Assembly (NCBI GenBank): GCA_004764695.1
Contig: SMSO01000025.1
Location: 3,752,102 to 3,816,101 of the forward strand
From: Schizochytrium sp. TIO01
Lineage: Eukaryota > Sar > Bigyra > Thraustochytrida > Thraustochytriidae
Direction: 5' to 3'
Length of the DNA: 64,000 bases
Every line of letters starts with the position of its first letter. Positions within the stretch are counted from its first letter, which is position 1. Shown in pieces: positions 24,401-36,433 of the stretch. The position numbers were made by a program, and so were the translations under genes. The notes under the pieces were generated by a model that was given only the letters and a program-made list of their open reading frames with translations, did not search any database and was not told the DNA's origin.

Positions 24401-25945
24401 CTCAAAACCCTTTGCCAACTTGGGTGCCTGTGTCGTATCGGCCTTTACACCCTTGTTCTTCACCTTTTCATTAATAAGTGAAAAAGACGCCCTTGGTTGG
24501 AAGTCAAATTCTGTCGCCTCAATTTCAGAGTCTGACTCAGAGTCGTCTGGGTGCGCGTCTTGTGCTACACGAAGGTACACAAGCATTTGCTTGTTTCGGC
24601 CTGGCATAGTAGCTCTTGCTGGCGCCGCCTTATACAAAGGTGGAACACGCTGTGTCATTGTGGGAATTGATCGAGGGCGTTTACCTCTTGAGAAAGCTGC
24701 ACTAGACATTCTCGACTTGTAAATAGCTGTTTCACGTTCAGCTAAAGCTCCACTGTGCCGTGGGACGCGGAATGTAATACGCTTTGGGTTGTTTGCTGCT
24801 GCTGCAGCACTTGCTTGCGCAGAAGCTGTTGGCACAGGCAAAACTGGTAAATCAGATGACGAGGATGAGGATGAAGATAACGAAAGAGGTGCAGTCGGCA
24901 CAACCTCTGGCACTGATGGTTTGGCATCAGTAATGCTTTCTAACTCCTCCTCTTCAAGAAGGTCCCAGTCTTCGTTCGTCTCCCCTCCGCGTTGGTTAAC
25001 CTGAGCTAATTCCAGCATGGACGTAGGCAACATCGAGAACTCGAGACTGTAGCCACGGGGCCGTGTGCGGATTGAAGGCGAAGGTGGAGAAGCTTCCAAG
25101 TCTGTGTCGTGCACCCAATCGAAAGATTTACCACGCGACCTAAAGGAGGCCAATGAGAACACACTACTTGATCTATCGCGAGGAATAGAGGCAGCAACCT
25201 CAGCAACTGTGTCATCGGGAAAGTCAAGCATAACCGGTGGCGGCCTTGGCACAGAGAAACGAACCGATGCAAGTGTCGGTGTGTTGAGGCTTAAAAGACT
25301 TGCACTAGTAGAGTCCAGACTCAATAGAGAACTTGAACTACTTGAAGATCCACTACGTGCCTTTGTCAAGAATTCGGTGCTTTCAGCCAAAAAGGAGCCC
25401 CGAGAGCCAAAATCGAAAGACTTCTCTTCAAACTCTTCGCGAAGATCACTACATCTTGATTTGATGGGACTATTCCGCGGCAACAAGTCTGACGGCCTTG
25501 AACGCCTGGTCTTATCCAAAGGAAGGGGCATTGCGAACGAGAAAGTTGAGGATAGACTAGAGATGGATGACAAAGATGCAGCACGTTGCCTTGGTGCTAT
25601 CACTTTGGTTCGTGGATTCAAAGCGTTACTCGCAAGTGTTGTTGTTGACGAGGAAGTGCCTGCTGTTCCGTTTGACGCCGAAGAAGATCCACTTGAGGAT
25701 GAAGATGAGGGGTCTAATTTCAACTCAGTAGCGTCTTCCAGCGAAACATCTAACATAGCATCATCTTCCACAAAGCTAAGGACGCCCTGCGAAAGAAGCA
25801 TCTCTATTGTGTCAACGGCTGTGATGTGTGGTGACGAATCGGGACCCATGTCGTCTTCTGCGTCTGATTCTGCAATACCCTGGAGCGCTTCTGGAATACC
25901 ACTATAAGCACCTTTATACTCCCCAACCTCCAGCAAACTTGACAT
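21446..25945 (-). CDS. Large CCT-domain protein, probable transcriptional regulator
   Basis: A complete 1499-residue single-exon frame. Residues about 703-747 (DNA 23705-23839) match the CCT motif of CONSTANS/TOC1-type proteins: an arginine-rich start (RRRRIEKFLEKRKRR), then KRVKYNCRKALAD and the diagnostic RPRVKGRF. CCT domains act in nuclear import and in protein or DNA contacts, including with NF-Y subunits. The rest is low-complexity: Ser-rich before residue 300, Gln/His/Met/Pro-rich at about 640-960, Ala/Asn/Thr-rich after that. Residues 1236-1301 form six head-to-tail 11-residue units of the form xRx(I/T)Txxxxx G (see findings). I recognise no response-regulator, B-box or GATA domain, so it is not a canonical plant-type CCT family member. 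A role in transcription is inferred from the CCT motif alone. Confidence 0.85.
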   Translation of the reverse strand: MSSLLEVGEYKGAYSGIPEALQGIAESDAEDDMGPDSSPHITAVDTIEMLLSQGVLSFVEDDAMLDVSLEDATELKLDPSSSSSSGSSSASNGTAGTSSSTTTLASNALNPRTKVIAPRQRAASLSSISSLSSTFSFAMPLPLDKTRRSRPSDLLPRNSPIKSRCSDLREEFEEKSFDFGSRGSFLAESTEFLTKARSGSSSSSSSLLSLDSTSASLLSLNTPTLASVRFSVPRPPPVMLDFPDDTVAEVAASIPRDRSSSVFSLASFRSRGKSFDWVHDTDLEASPPSPSIRTRPRGYSLEFSMLPTSMLELAQVNQRGGETNEDWDLLEEEELESITDAKPSVPEVVPTAPLSLSSSSSSSSDLPVLPVPTASAQASAAAAANNPKRITFRVPRHSGALAERETAIYKSRMSSAAFSRGKRPRSIPTMTQRVPPLYKAAPARATMPGRNKQMLVYLRVAQDAHPDDSESDSEIEATEFDFQPRASFSLINEKVKNKGVKADTTQAPKLAKGFEQSQGLASPLPLEREPSNKSSISVAAAAAPPPPPPQPQLNKNTIVDGHAPVQNGKPKMENASSMHPTQPSTASTLHTSSPSLATASMQSVPVASSMPKAPNMAPNLLNNGSSNSLPVAKPSGTNIQQAQMQHQPHQQIQQQQQAQQQLKASGSPMPPASVQARPVCPPPSFSLSARMANRNATIGTLTMEQRRRRIEKFLEKRKRRVWLKRVKYNCRKALADSRPRVKGRFVPRHVQNQVLADQGKPPSTPVPNNKPPGMAKPMSNPAMMHNKPGMQGIPMGSRPGMVGAPSKPSSSAPGVGMAPHQAHQNSQLHRPGAGVVHQQARTMSTQQQQQRVTGPAHMMARQQQHSQTSNTRVASPQPGYQKQHPSHQQQAAMKMNGSGQYVQQQVKSNTVHGQPQAQQQRVIQHSQVQQNRGPVATTPSVQRPSVVPQSQQQRPMTSSVQSSSTAAGVSAVSADNQHLSGVKPPAASVTAAGAPTLATATAATTTTAASASIPGGAARKSGNLQMAPTTSGKLNNGNIAPRPPVSSAAAPTNAVANNAYNGVPAPLSSSVASNNSSTANAPNGQPVYNNQSSATKIVKAGAANPQMVNPSGAPRVQNNTSTVNTATTTPNSSTSNNGTTVNPRTGKLNAPLRAATGIMSRTPQTRPQAPARPAGTPAATTVPATGGLAASPAAARVPGAAQSSSAPSPAANGRVGAPNRPGVPLKSGGIMNNNGARTFTSQAADGTRYITTVTPSGTRTTTMICPNGERRITTTASSGARTITSIDKHGNRKTVKMMPAPRVSKAGATPGSATKVTTARAAPSSGAGTSTPAGTPSKSSTAASGASSSSTAGFVTPVKSGDLRRVVASSAPRPNHAGLNNPVAPGSAPPRQRMNAPLSVARTVANGRPVSSQPRTNTAVNAGALHTTATAVTAKPVGATQSANASTVSPAAPSTPPTAAPSAAPQSAPQQLIQSKDTVVLSESAPTTSASAQNLPQKN
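22043..22240 (-). repeat. Six 33-bp units encoding an 11-residue protein repeat
   Basis: Within the CCT gene, six consecutive 11-residue units begin ARTFTS, TRYITT, TRTTTM, ERRITT, ARTITS and NRKTVK. The first five end in Gly. The units are in perfect register with no indels, but their DNA has diverged, so the array is old and kept by selection on the protein. Confidence 0.85.
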
Positions 25946-28391
25946 TCTTGGTTTGCAAAGGCGGCGAAAGCCACCAAAGGATTAACAGAACCGGTCAGAT
26001 AGGACAAGAAGAGTGCCTGGGCAATAGATACTAACACCAGACGCAAGCCGCCCAAGGATGCGTCTAACTAAGGCGCTGGCAAAGGCTTCGAAACAACAAC
26101 TACACGGAGACCACAAATCAATCAAATGTGGCGTGCGCGTAAAGGAGTCTCTTGCTAGTAAATAAGCAATATTTCAAAGAAATACAGCAAAGACTGTGTG
26201 ATACAATCACAAAGGAGGTGTGAAAGTTGAACGCGAAAAACAAAAACAAACAAAAAAACTGCGAGACTACACGTGACAGAACCATAAATTTCACGCCAGC
26301 CAAACCAACATAAAATCATGATGAAGAGGGTGGTGTTAATTTTTCTTTTTCATGAGTCCACTTGATACATACATTTACATCAAACAAAACAAAACAAATT
26401 TACACCCCAAGCGAGTCAACCCAACAAATCATCTTTGTCGAAAGGTGGGTGCTCACATCAATATTCCCCAGCTATTGATGCTTTTAGCTTGTTGTTGCGA
26501 AAAGAGAAAGGGGAAGATTCATCATTGGGGATGGAAAGAGAGGAGTTTGCGTCTGCAACTCCATCATCGATTTCAATGCTCCCAGAATCCAAGAAACAGC
26601 GTCTTAAAGGAGAGTAATAGAACAGTAAACTGCCTACTTGAACATCAGTACCTCCTCATATAGATTCACCGCACAAAGAGAGACGGACCAAAGTTCAATA
26701 AACCTATAACTAGTTTTCTTCTGCATAATGTAAGTAAAACGCGGACCTCTAAAATAGAAATCCATGTAATACACTCGCCGTCATCATCAATCCGATAATC
26801 TTGCTATCACCAAAGCCTGCGACTACTGGTGCATGTTTCTTGGTTTATTTGAAAAAAAGTAATTTTCGCTCGTATTCTCACAGTTTTCAAATTGCATGTA
26901 TGCAAGCTGACTGTGCATAATTTAAAAAAAAAGTAAGGAAGACCATCTTACTATTCTTTGAAGGAGCACAGAGACCTACTACATAAACTTGCAATTTGAA
27001 AACACTGAGCAACACGAGAGAACATTACATTTTCTAAATGAACGAAGAAACACGTACCACTAGTCGCAGGCTTTAATATTAGCAAGAGCATCACACCGAC
27101 TCGCTGCGTCTTTGCAAAATATAAATGAATGAACATGATGCGGTTCAATACTTGATTGATACCGTGTTAACTAGTCAAGGAATTTGTCCAAGATTCTACT
27201 ACTCTAAGCACTCGTCTATAAAAGTGTCGGTTATGAAAATCGTCTCTCCAACATCACAAATTCTCTCTCGCCAGGTTGGATGCTATAAAGAAGTCCTTGC
27301 GCGCTTCCGCTAGCGCCGTGCACAGAAAGTAGCGCGCGTGCCATCCATCTTGCGTTCGGATGGCCTACGCGTTCCAAGGTAGCCCCTTCCAGGGAAGGAG
27401 AGACGCGTCGCCTAAAATTACCGCACATGAGAGCGCCTCAGAGCGAGTCATTGCACCCTCAACAGCCCACTTTTACGCGTGCTGTTGAGAAACCTCGACG
27501 CCCTTTTAGCTTTCCCATTTAGAGGTCTCCAATCAGGCAGACATCCATCTTCGATGCTCAAGCCACCCTAACCTAGTGCTCACCGCGACATAGCGCGTGT
27601 CCCAGCATTTGTCAAGGCAGAAGAGCACATACTGTTTCGTCGCCATAAATTATAAATTGATGTCACTCACTGCTAAGTCCACAAAATAGAATCCTCGCCG
27701 TAGATATCCACGTTTGAGCCACCGCGAGACGTCCACCCTCTCGTCGTCCACAGAAATCAAAAACAGATCAAGCGCAAGTCAACTCGAACCAAACAAATCG
27801 ACGTGCAACCTAAACACAAAAACACGAAACAAAGAGACACGCCCACACCGAGTCTTAACCTACTCGAGCTCGTCCGCGCTTTGCAGATATGCTTCGCACG
27901 CAGACAAAACAAACTGATTAAAACTCAGAATTAAAGGCGGCAAATGCCACGTGAATTTAATGTCTTCCAGCCAGTCGATACAAAACAGGCCTTCTTGTCC
28001 AAAGACAGGCAAATTTGACGCAACTCTGGCCAACAGCTGCCGGTTGCCGGACGCCACCCTGAGCAAAGGCAGGTCTACGGACCAGAGCACAGCAACGGAG
28101 CGAGAAGACGGCAAGGACTCGCCAGCTATGAATCAAAGTGCCTTTTAATAAGGTCGAATAATAACAAGGCGTGCCCGCGTGGCGCTCCCGACCAGTAGTT
28201 GCCGATGATCTGCTGCGACGCTCCTGCCGGGGGTGGCGGGGTAGCGAGGCGGCGGGGGTCGGCGCGGTAGGGAGTCCGGAGGTCAGCCGCGCTGTTTGAA
28301 GGCTAAGGCGCGGCGCGGTCGAAGCAAGCCCGCCGCGCAAACCTAGATAGCTCTGGCGCGCTCGCTCGCTCGCTCAGGCTTTCTGTCTGTC

Positions 28392-28445
28392 TGCCTTCTT
28401 TTCTTTCCTTCTTTCTTTCTTCGGTCTTCTTTCTTTCTTCTTTCC
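28392..28445. repeat. CTT/CTTT pyrimidine tract at a GC/AT boundary
   Basis: An almost pure pyrimidine run of CTTT and CTTC units. It sits where a GC-rich segment (to about 28390) gives way to an AT-rich island (from about 28450). Confidence 0.75.
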
Positions 28446-31400
28446 CGCTCTGTTTCAAACTGTTACTAAAACTATGGTTTCAAAGAGTTTTTCATTTGTA
28501 TTTTTCTTCAGACTAAAACTCTTTATTTTTCTTCCGACTGAACTGGAAGAACATATCGACTCACTGTTTATATTTTTCAAAATTAATATCATATTTAATG
28601 TATTTTATTTTACCCAACACCGCTCTTCCTACTCATATCCCTATACGTTTCCTTACATAAGGGCTGTACATATTCTATGTTTTAAAATGTTTTACTTTAA
28701 TGAAATAATTTTATTTCTTTTCTTCTTCTTCTTTTATAACAAAGAAATAGCATTTTAAGTAATAAATGTATCAGGATAAAATACAACACGAAACAAGAGT
28801 GTTTCCATGTTTTCTTTCTATAAAAAGTGGTAGATAGAAAGGCACACCTACCTACTTAACAAGATGTGTAAATTGCACCATCTTGCCAGAGTTCAAATGA
28901 TTGTACTCCACGTTTGCAATTGTCCTCAGGCTGGATCTATATTGTTTAAAATCTCGAACTGCAATCGAAAAGAACTAGAATTGCGAAAAGAATTTGAATT
29001 GCGAAAAAAAATAAACTAAAAAAACTAGAATTTCGAAAACTTGGAATTTCAAGGAATTTGAATTCAAATTGAATTAAGATCTAATAGAGCAAAAGGTATT
29101 CCAAACCCCAAATAAGAATAGCACAGCTTTGTGCTAATGCACCTGTTCATTCACAGGAACCCTGCATATCATAGCTTTTGATGTTCTTGTGATTGATTTT
29201 ATCTTTGGTATTTCCATTCTACAGGGTCCTTGGTGGCCCGTTTGCTCGAGATTAACAGGCATTGTCACGCTCACCTAGTGTAGTAGTGCATTCCGAGTCC
29301 CACGCTATTCTTCAAAACTCTTACATGGCTGGCGCGGATACCAGTATACTAGAGAGCGCATACGAATGCGAAGATCACGATGGTTCATTTCTTCTTTTTT
29401 CTCAATCCTTCGGGAACGTAGCTTTCATTGGTCTTACAGGTGAAAACGAGCGAAAGAAACCAAAGCAGCAAGGGCTGTTCATTCAGGCTTGCCGCCACGA
29501 TAAGCTCGTCTCCGTCGCAGGCTTGGGCCGTCCAGGACCAAGACCATGACTTGATTCAATGCTGTCGCCGTGGCGTGAATTTCAAGAACGCCATCTTTCA
29601 ATTGGAGCTTTGTAATTCACCGTTTGCAACACGAGAAGGGAAAGGAGATTTCAAATTCTAATTTGGTTGTCATTTTTTCTTAGTTCACTTAGTATCAACC
29701 AGCACCTAATAGCGCGTACATAGCATTGCCTAACCTACCTCCTCCTTCTTTCTCTTTTCTGCATCCTTTTCTGCGTCCTTTTCCTCAACCGTGCTTTCTA
29801 ACAAGTTCACTCTCCCTTGCTTTTGTTACTACTGCCTATAAGTTAGTAATATTGCTACATATGGCTCGGTCATTAACTTATAGTTTCTTTAATTCTAAGA
29901 TACTAGCAGGAAGGAGGCCAACCGCTTAGAAACAGATCAGGCGCTAATAACATGAATACAACATTCAATATACTTGTTCCTCATCTTGTATCGACTATAA
30001 TAATGCAAAATAGCAACTTTGGAATATGTGTGTTGAATGATGGACTAAAGGGACAGCACCTTCTTTTCCTGTTCCTTTGTTCCTTTCAGTGAGGCAGTCA
30101 TTAATTTTTTTTAAGCAAGAAAGCTTACAAAAAAGAAAGAGCCTGCATTTAATTATAATAATTAAAAAAAAAAAAAAAAAAACTAGAGTATACAGCAGTG
30201 CCTACTTAGAATTTTATTATTTCTTCTTTTTTAATGTATAAATAGATAGGTTGCAGAGGAAATCCAAATATTTATGTTTTTTACTTTGTTTTAGAAACTA
30301 AGAGAGGACCGTAGTGGCGAGACCTTGGAGCGGACCATCGCTCTCGCGCTCTGTGCAAGAAAAGGTACCCGGGAGCGAGGCTTGGATAAGCGACCTCATT
30401 AACAGCGCTCTCCCAGCCAGAGCAGTGCTGCACGGCCCTTTAGTGCACCTTCCTCCTCGCACCGAGACAGTCGCACTTTGGGCAAAAAAAAAATTAAGAC
30501 ACCGCAAGCTTGTAAAAAACGACGCCAACAATTGTATTTTATCCATACTTCACGACAGAGAGTAGTAGTGTTAGTGCTATGTAGCTCTTAAACTTGTCAT
30601 ATGGAAGCATATTGTATTGTATCCTGATGTATTTTTGGACAACTTCTAAATAATAAAATAACTCATTTCAACTGAATGAAAAGGTGTACAAAGTAAAAAA
30701 ATCGTTTTTTTAAATAATCAATAAAACATCGAAATTCCCAGAGGCCGCGCAGAATGAAATTCCCTTCCTTTCGTATTGTATTTTGGTATTCTCGTTCGTT
30801 CCACGCGAAGGAGATACGGGAAGTGGGATATAGCCCATATAGCTCACTTGGGAGGGGTTTAGTTTCACTTTGGAAAAGGCGTGAAAGTAGCTTATAGCCC
30901 GCAAAGAGCATTTGCTGCGCGGCAAAGAGGAAGCAGCAGCAGCACCAGGAAGGAAGGAATCGCAGGAGTAAGCAACACTCCACCGAGGAAAAGTCGAGGG
31001 AGTGAGTGTCTTCTCTTCGCCAAGTGAGAGTCGATATGGCGCTCTAGCTGGTCAGCCGAGAGCTTCTGTACACCACTGTCCTCGCTGGCCCGATCCATGC
31101 TCCAGATTCCCCGCCATTTTGTAGGGACCGGTGGGCAACCAGATCGCGATTGAAGATGTGAACGCAGCGACATCAAATGGTCTCACTCGTCATGTATATC
31201 ATGGCAGCTAGGTAACCTACCTACCGAATACCATGCTACTTCTTTTTGAAGTGTTTTTTTTTTATTAATTAAAAAATAAAACCTCAATGGGGGGGAAATG
31301 ACGAAATAAAAGTTTCTAAAAACTTGAAGTACTCCTTCTTTAAAGCTAGTGTCCAAAAGGCCAAGCTCCTTCGACTTTGTTCTGGAATTAAAATACACAA

Positions 31401-34250
31401 ACTATCTTCTTTACTCTCCTGCTAAGTAGGCACTTATCGACTAAATAACTTGAAAAGGTTTGTTTTCTTCTGCTTTGTTTAATTTATGCATAGGTTATTT
31501 TTGTCATTTATTTAACTCGGAACGATTTTTGCTTCTTGGAAAGGTAAATTCTTGTCTTTGCAACTGCAAGGTTCAAAACCAGCCGCCAAATCGCTCTCAA
31601 AACTGCAAACAAACCAATAGCTGGACGCCGTCGGCAGCTGCTCCAGACGGAAGGACAGCCGCTTTCCAAGTCCTTATTTTTCAGAGACCTCGATCGCCAC
31701 CGCTTCTTCCTCTCGGCTCCAAGTGCGCCGCGACAATGGATAAGACAAGGTGTCATTAATGCTTGCTTTTGGAAGCTGAAGCGCAAACCAGACCAGGGGT
31801 GTGCGCGCGTGACTTATAGTGTTCTGGGTGACTGACCCTTAGTGGGACGCACTGAATGGGTGGTTCTGCTAAAATCAAGGATATTCTTGCTTGGTCGAGC
31901 GGCGCTTCAGTCGGGGCAAGGACTTGAACGCAGAGTTGAGTTCGTATGAAGATATTGAAGATCAAAGATCGCACTTGTTGAACTTGAAATTCAATTCAAG
32001 ATGTGGGCTGGCGCAGTAATTGACAACCAGCTTGAAGTCACCGAGATGCTAACGCCCGACGGACAACCGGTCTCTGGACTGGCATGCCTTCTAGTACCAA
32101 GGTACCTACCTACCCTACTGCCTTCGCATGAGACAGCGTCCAAAGTTTGAATTAATTCGAAAACTTAAACTTGGATCAATGTCGCTCTCGCTGTCTCCTT
32201 CCCAGCACCACCTCTCAGTCAACTCTGCGAGACCGACCTATCATCGTGGCAGACTTTGATTGCACGCTTTCGCCATGCACCTCGTGACCCTGTCTGCTAT
32301 CTTTCTTCGCGCTCAGTATCGAGAATCCACGTCCTCTGCGACGAAGAGGCTATGAAGATTTGAACTTGAGGTTCTGCTCTGCTGCCGGGACCGCGGTTCT
32401 CTTCTCTTCTCTTTGCGACTTCTTGGGAATTTTCCTCTCGGCCTGGTGTGCCTCCTCAGCGGAGATCTGCTTGCCGGCCTGCCCGCCTGCCTCTGTCTTC
32501 AGCTTGCTGAGCGAGAGCGGAGACGCTGGCGAGTGCCCAGACCAGCTTCAATTGGAGTTCTGTCGTTGCTACCAACGAGGGTCGGCAATTCAAATGTCAG
32601 CTGCCTTCCAATAGTGGAGTCCAAGCCCGGCTTCCTCAAAGGCAGCAATAGCGGCGGCACTTTGTTGTTGTAGAAGGGCCGAATAGTGCTTGCTTGCTCT
32701 AGGCCCTTCGTTAATCTTTCAAAGTTGGTTGGAAAAGATCAAGATTAACCATTTTGAAAGATAGTAGAAGTGAAAGCTTTCTTGCGCTGTGTCTGGAGAA
32801 TTGAAATAGTCAACTTGCGTTGCGTTGCGTTACGTCACTATGAGATGTTTTTTTATTGATAGAAAGTAAGCTTTTTGTTAATTTGGTTTTAGAAATTCTT
32901 CTTTCCTTTCCTTTTCTTTTAATGAAAATGAAAATGAAAATGAAGAATAAAATACAATGGAATAAAATACACATGCTTTCTTGTCACTTTCTCTGTGGAA
33001 GGCAACCGCTTTTTTGTTTCCTGTTTCGTTCTTGAAGTTCTCTTTGAGAGAAGGAAAAGGGGGAGAAAGAGCAAAGATAGAGTGTACGTGAGGAGAAGAA
33101 AGAGGCACGCACTTCAATGGAAAGGCATTATTTTACATTTTTGCTTTAAAATATTTTTGTTTAATATGAGTTTTAATTTATTTATTATTATTATTTTTAA
33201 TAATAAAGTTTTAGAAAAGATGAATGCGTGTGTATTCATTCTACTTGTGGGAGATGAAGAGGTTGTGTGATAATTCGATGATTCTGCATCGACAGGGCAC
33301 GAAACATTGCTCCTGGAGTCACTAAGTATGTTTCTACAGGGCTTGTATCGCGTAAACATTCGATCTCGCGCTTCAGAAATATTAGTTAAGTGTTTCTTCT
33401 TAAGTCCAAGGTTCACATCTTGGCAATTGAATTTGGTAATTTCCAACAAAAATCGGAAATTCCAGGGATTTGGGAATTTTCGCTGTGAGTTTGAGCAATT
33501 GAAAGAAGACCCGAAGGGCAGAATGATCCAGAAGAACCGCTCGGTGGAAAGGTTTGTCAACGATACCGTACGATTGATTGTCATATTCAAATCATCGTCC
33601 CTTCGCATATTTCATTTCACATTTTTTGCATACATTTTGCCAAACAGCAGCCAGCCCTGCAATTTTGCTCAACCAGAAGCTCGCTTGGTCGAGTAGCACA
33701 TCGTACCTGGGTGTCTGAAGCTGGCATGGCCGTACGTACGTACAGACAGCACTCACGAGTTCCTTGCTTTGTTGTAGATCGCCGCTCTTCTGACCATAAA
33801 TCGGCCTTGGTTGATGCGATGCATCGCTGCGGCTTTTGCCAACCGTGCAAGGCACCTACCTACCTTGGACGAGCCAAGCTCGAGTCGCAGACTCCGTCAG
33901 AACTGAAAAGCGTATCGCATCTCGGAGTGAAGTGGACAGTCTTGGCAGATTCGCACGCTCGCTCTTGTGCGCTCTCATGATGGATGATCAGAGCAAGCAA
34001 GCAGCAGCTAGGGGCGACGGCTGAATGTGCAGTGAAGAGAGCAGACCCAGTGGAGAAGGAACTCGAGGTTCTCCTCCACAGACACACCATGCCGGCATGA
34101 CATGCAACTGACTGGTCCAGAGCGATGCTAGCTTCGGGCCCTGGTTCTCGAGAACCAGTTGTCTTCCTCTCCTCAGCCCCCCTTCATCTTCATCTTCATC
34201 GTCATCGTCGCCGATTCGCCATTACGATCGCCGCCACCACCATCATCATC

Positions 34251-34278
34251 TGCAGCAGCAGCAGCAGCAGCAGCAGCA
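34251..34278. repeat. (CAG)n trinucleotide run
   Basis: Nine CAG units, outside any recognised gene. Confidence 0.8.
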
Positions 34279-34445
34279 TGAAATTTGAATAAGCAATGTG
34301 GCCACCATAACGCAGCGACACCAGACCGGCCTGGCGTCAGGGCTGCAGGGGCTCCGAGAGCCGCATGGAGAGAGAAGTCTAGCGCGATTGGAGAACGTGA
34401 ACGCAGCGTGGCGTCGATGACCCGCCGCCACTGGCATGCCAAGCA

Positions 34446-34466
34446 CGCAAGCAAGCAAGCAAGCAG
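34446..34466. repeat. (GCAA)n microsatellite
   Basis: Five GCAA units, the same motif as at 238-275. Confidence 0.8.
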
Positions 34467-36325
34467 TGGAGGATTTCAGAGTTTGAAAAGGGAGATTTCG
34501 AAATTTAGAGAGAAACTATGAAATGGAGAACGAACGAGAAAAAGAGAAAGAAAACAGACGCTCGATCACCTGGATGGAAATCGAGTTTGCAATTAAAGAA
34601 GCGAACTCCGGACCCTCGAGAGCGCCAGGTAGAAAGCGCGCAAGGAGGCCTGACGCCAAATTATGTGCGGGTCGCAAAGGCCTCGAGCGAGCTTGGAACG
34701 TGGGCGGCTTCGAATCGGAGCCTGAGGGTTCATTCATTTCGTCAGGCCTCTCAAAGCATGACGCGAGAACCAGTCTTGAAAAAGAAAAAAGAAAAAAGAA
34801 AAAAAGGATTATTGGTGTTTTTTTAGCTTCTTGTTTTCTTTCTTTCTTTTAGTTTTCTCATTTGTTCTTTATTTTTATACTACCTTCCTCTCTAGTAGTT
34901 TATTTGCGAAGGAACGAATCAAAAAGCAGATGAATACGAGGAGACCACTCATTCGTTGAAAGCCCATTCTCGCATTCTCTCAAGTTGAAAGAGACGCGCG
35001 AGAGAGATGGAGAACTTGCTTCTCAAGGAAGACTTAGTTGGTTGAGTTGAAAAAATTGGTCTTAAAATAAATCATTCACAACTCGCCAACATTTTTTTAA
35101 TACCAAAAAGAAGCGTCATGATCATCGAAAATCGCCAAAGAGAAGAAAACACAGCGGGCTCGAATGACTGGTTCTACGCGCAGGGCGCTGCCGTTATTTT
35201 CGTCGTTGCGCGGTACTATTGAGCCCTCAGCCACCAGTCGTACGTGCCAAGCCTCGCCCGAAGCAAGCACACAGGCACGCAGGCACGCAGCTGTGCAGCC
35301 AGCCAGCTGGCTACGTGCGAAGACAGCAGGCAGCGGCAGGCTCGCGAGGAAGGCACGGCTGGTTCTTGGGCTCGAGATATACTGTAGTCCATATTGTGCC
35401 TAAGAACTGGAGCTCCTGGTTCTCGCCACCACCCACCACAGCCAGTCAAGAAAAGTCCTCCGAAGCGAGGAATGACTGGCCACGCAGAGCCCTGATACGA
35501 AGCTTTGGAACTCTCGCAACAGCGGACGGAGATTGCCGCGATGAAGAATAAAATCCCCAGCTCGTCACCGAGTCTGTCTATCCCAATAGGCGACGACGCC
35601 GCTCGAACGAGAGAGACTGCGTCTATATCTACATGAGCATGATAGTATTGTACTGCTACTAGGCACCTAGCTAGGTGTCTAATACATAGTATGATGATGT
35701 TTACTGGCTAGAGAGCACATGCAGCGCACAGTGGGGTGTGCGCTTTTTCTCTTCGCGGCGAAGATCTTCCCCGGAGTCAGGTCTTGAAAACCTGGAGGGA
35801 TCATTACTTTGGGCAAATCCCTGCTGCCATTATGGCTGCTGGTAGCGAGGAAAGACTAGCTTCTCCGTGGCATTTGATTCGCTAGAGTGATTGAAAAGCC
35901 CTCATCCTTGCAATGAATGAAGTTCTGTCTGTGGCTGAGTTGAAAGATCATTTTGCTGGTACTTTACGTGAGCTTAAAACTTAGACGAGTGAAGATAGCA
36001 CATAAATAAGCGTGTGGCAGGCGCTTTGGTATTGCTGTGGAGAAGGATAAACTCATCAAGCTCAAATCAATGCATCGCTCTTATTTTCAATTCCTTCTTT
36101 TTTATGAAGTAGGTTTGCTGGTACAAGAAAAGTAGAATGCTGAGGGAAATTCACAACCGGTATTATAGGGATGAATGCCGTCGATTTTAGAAATAGCTCA
36201 TGCTGTATGCTGTATGATGTATGATTGCTTGCATGCCTGGTTTATTCTTAGCCTTGGACAGCAACTTTTAAAGGCGACTAAGCTTTGTAAGAACAGAAGA
36301 ATGGAACCAAGAAAGGATTTTACTC

Positions 36326-36433
36326 GAAGCAATGTATCTTATTATCTTACACGAAGCAATGTATCTTAGTATCTTACTCGAAGCAATGTATCTTATTATC
36401 TTACACGAAGCAATGTATCTTAGTATCTTAGAA
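36326..36433. repeat. 27-bp tandem repeat, four units in two alternating types
   Basis: Four exact-length units start at 36326, 36353, 36380 and 36407, each beginning GAAGCAATGTATCTTA. Units 1 and 3 continue TTATCTTACAC; units 2 and 4 continue GTATCTTA (unit 2 then CTC). The real higher-order period is therefore 54 bp. Directly after the array lies a run of ten G at about 36444. Confidence 0.9.
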
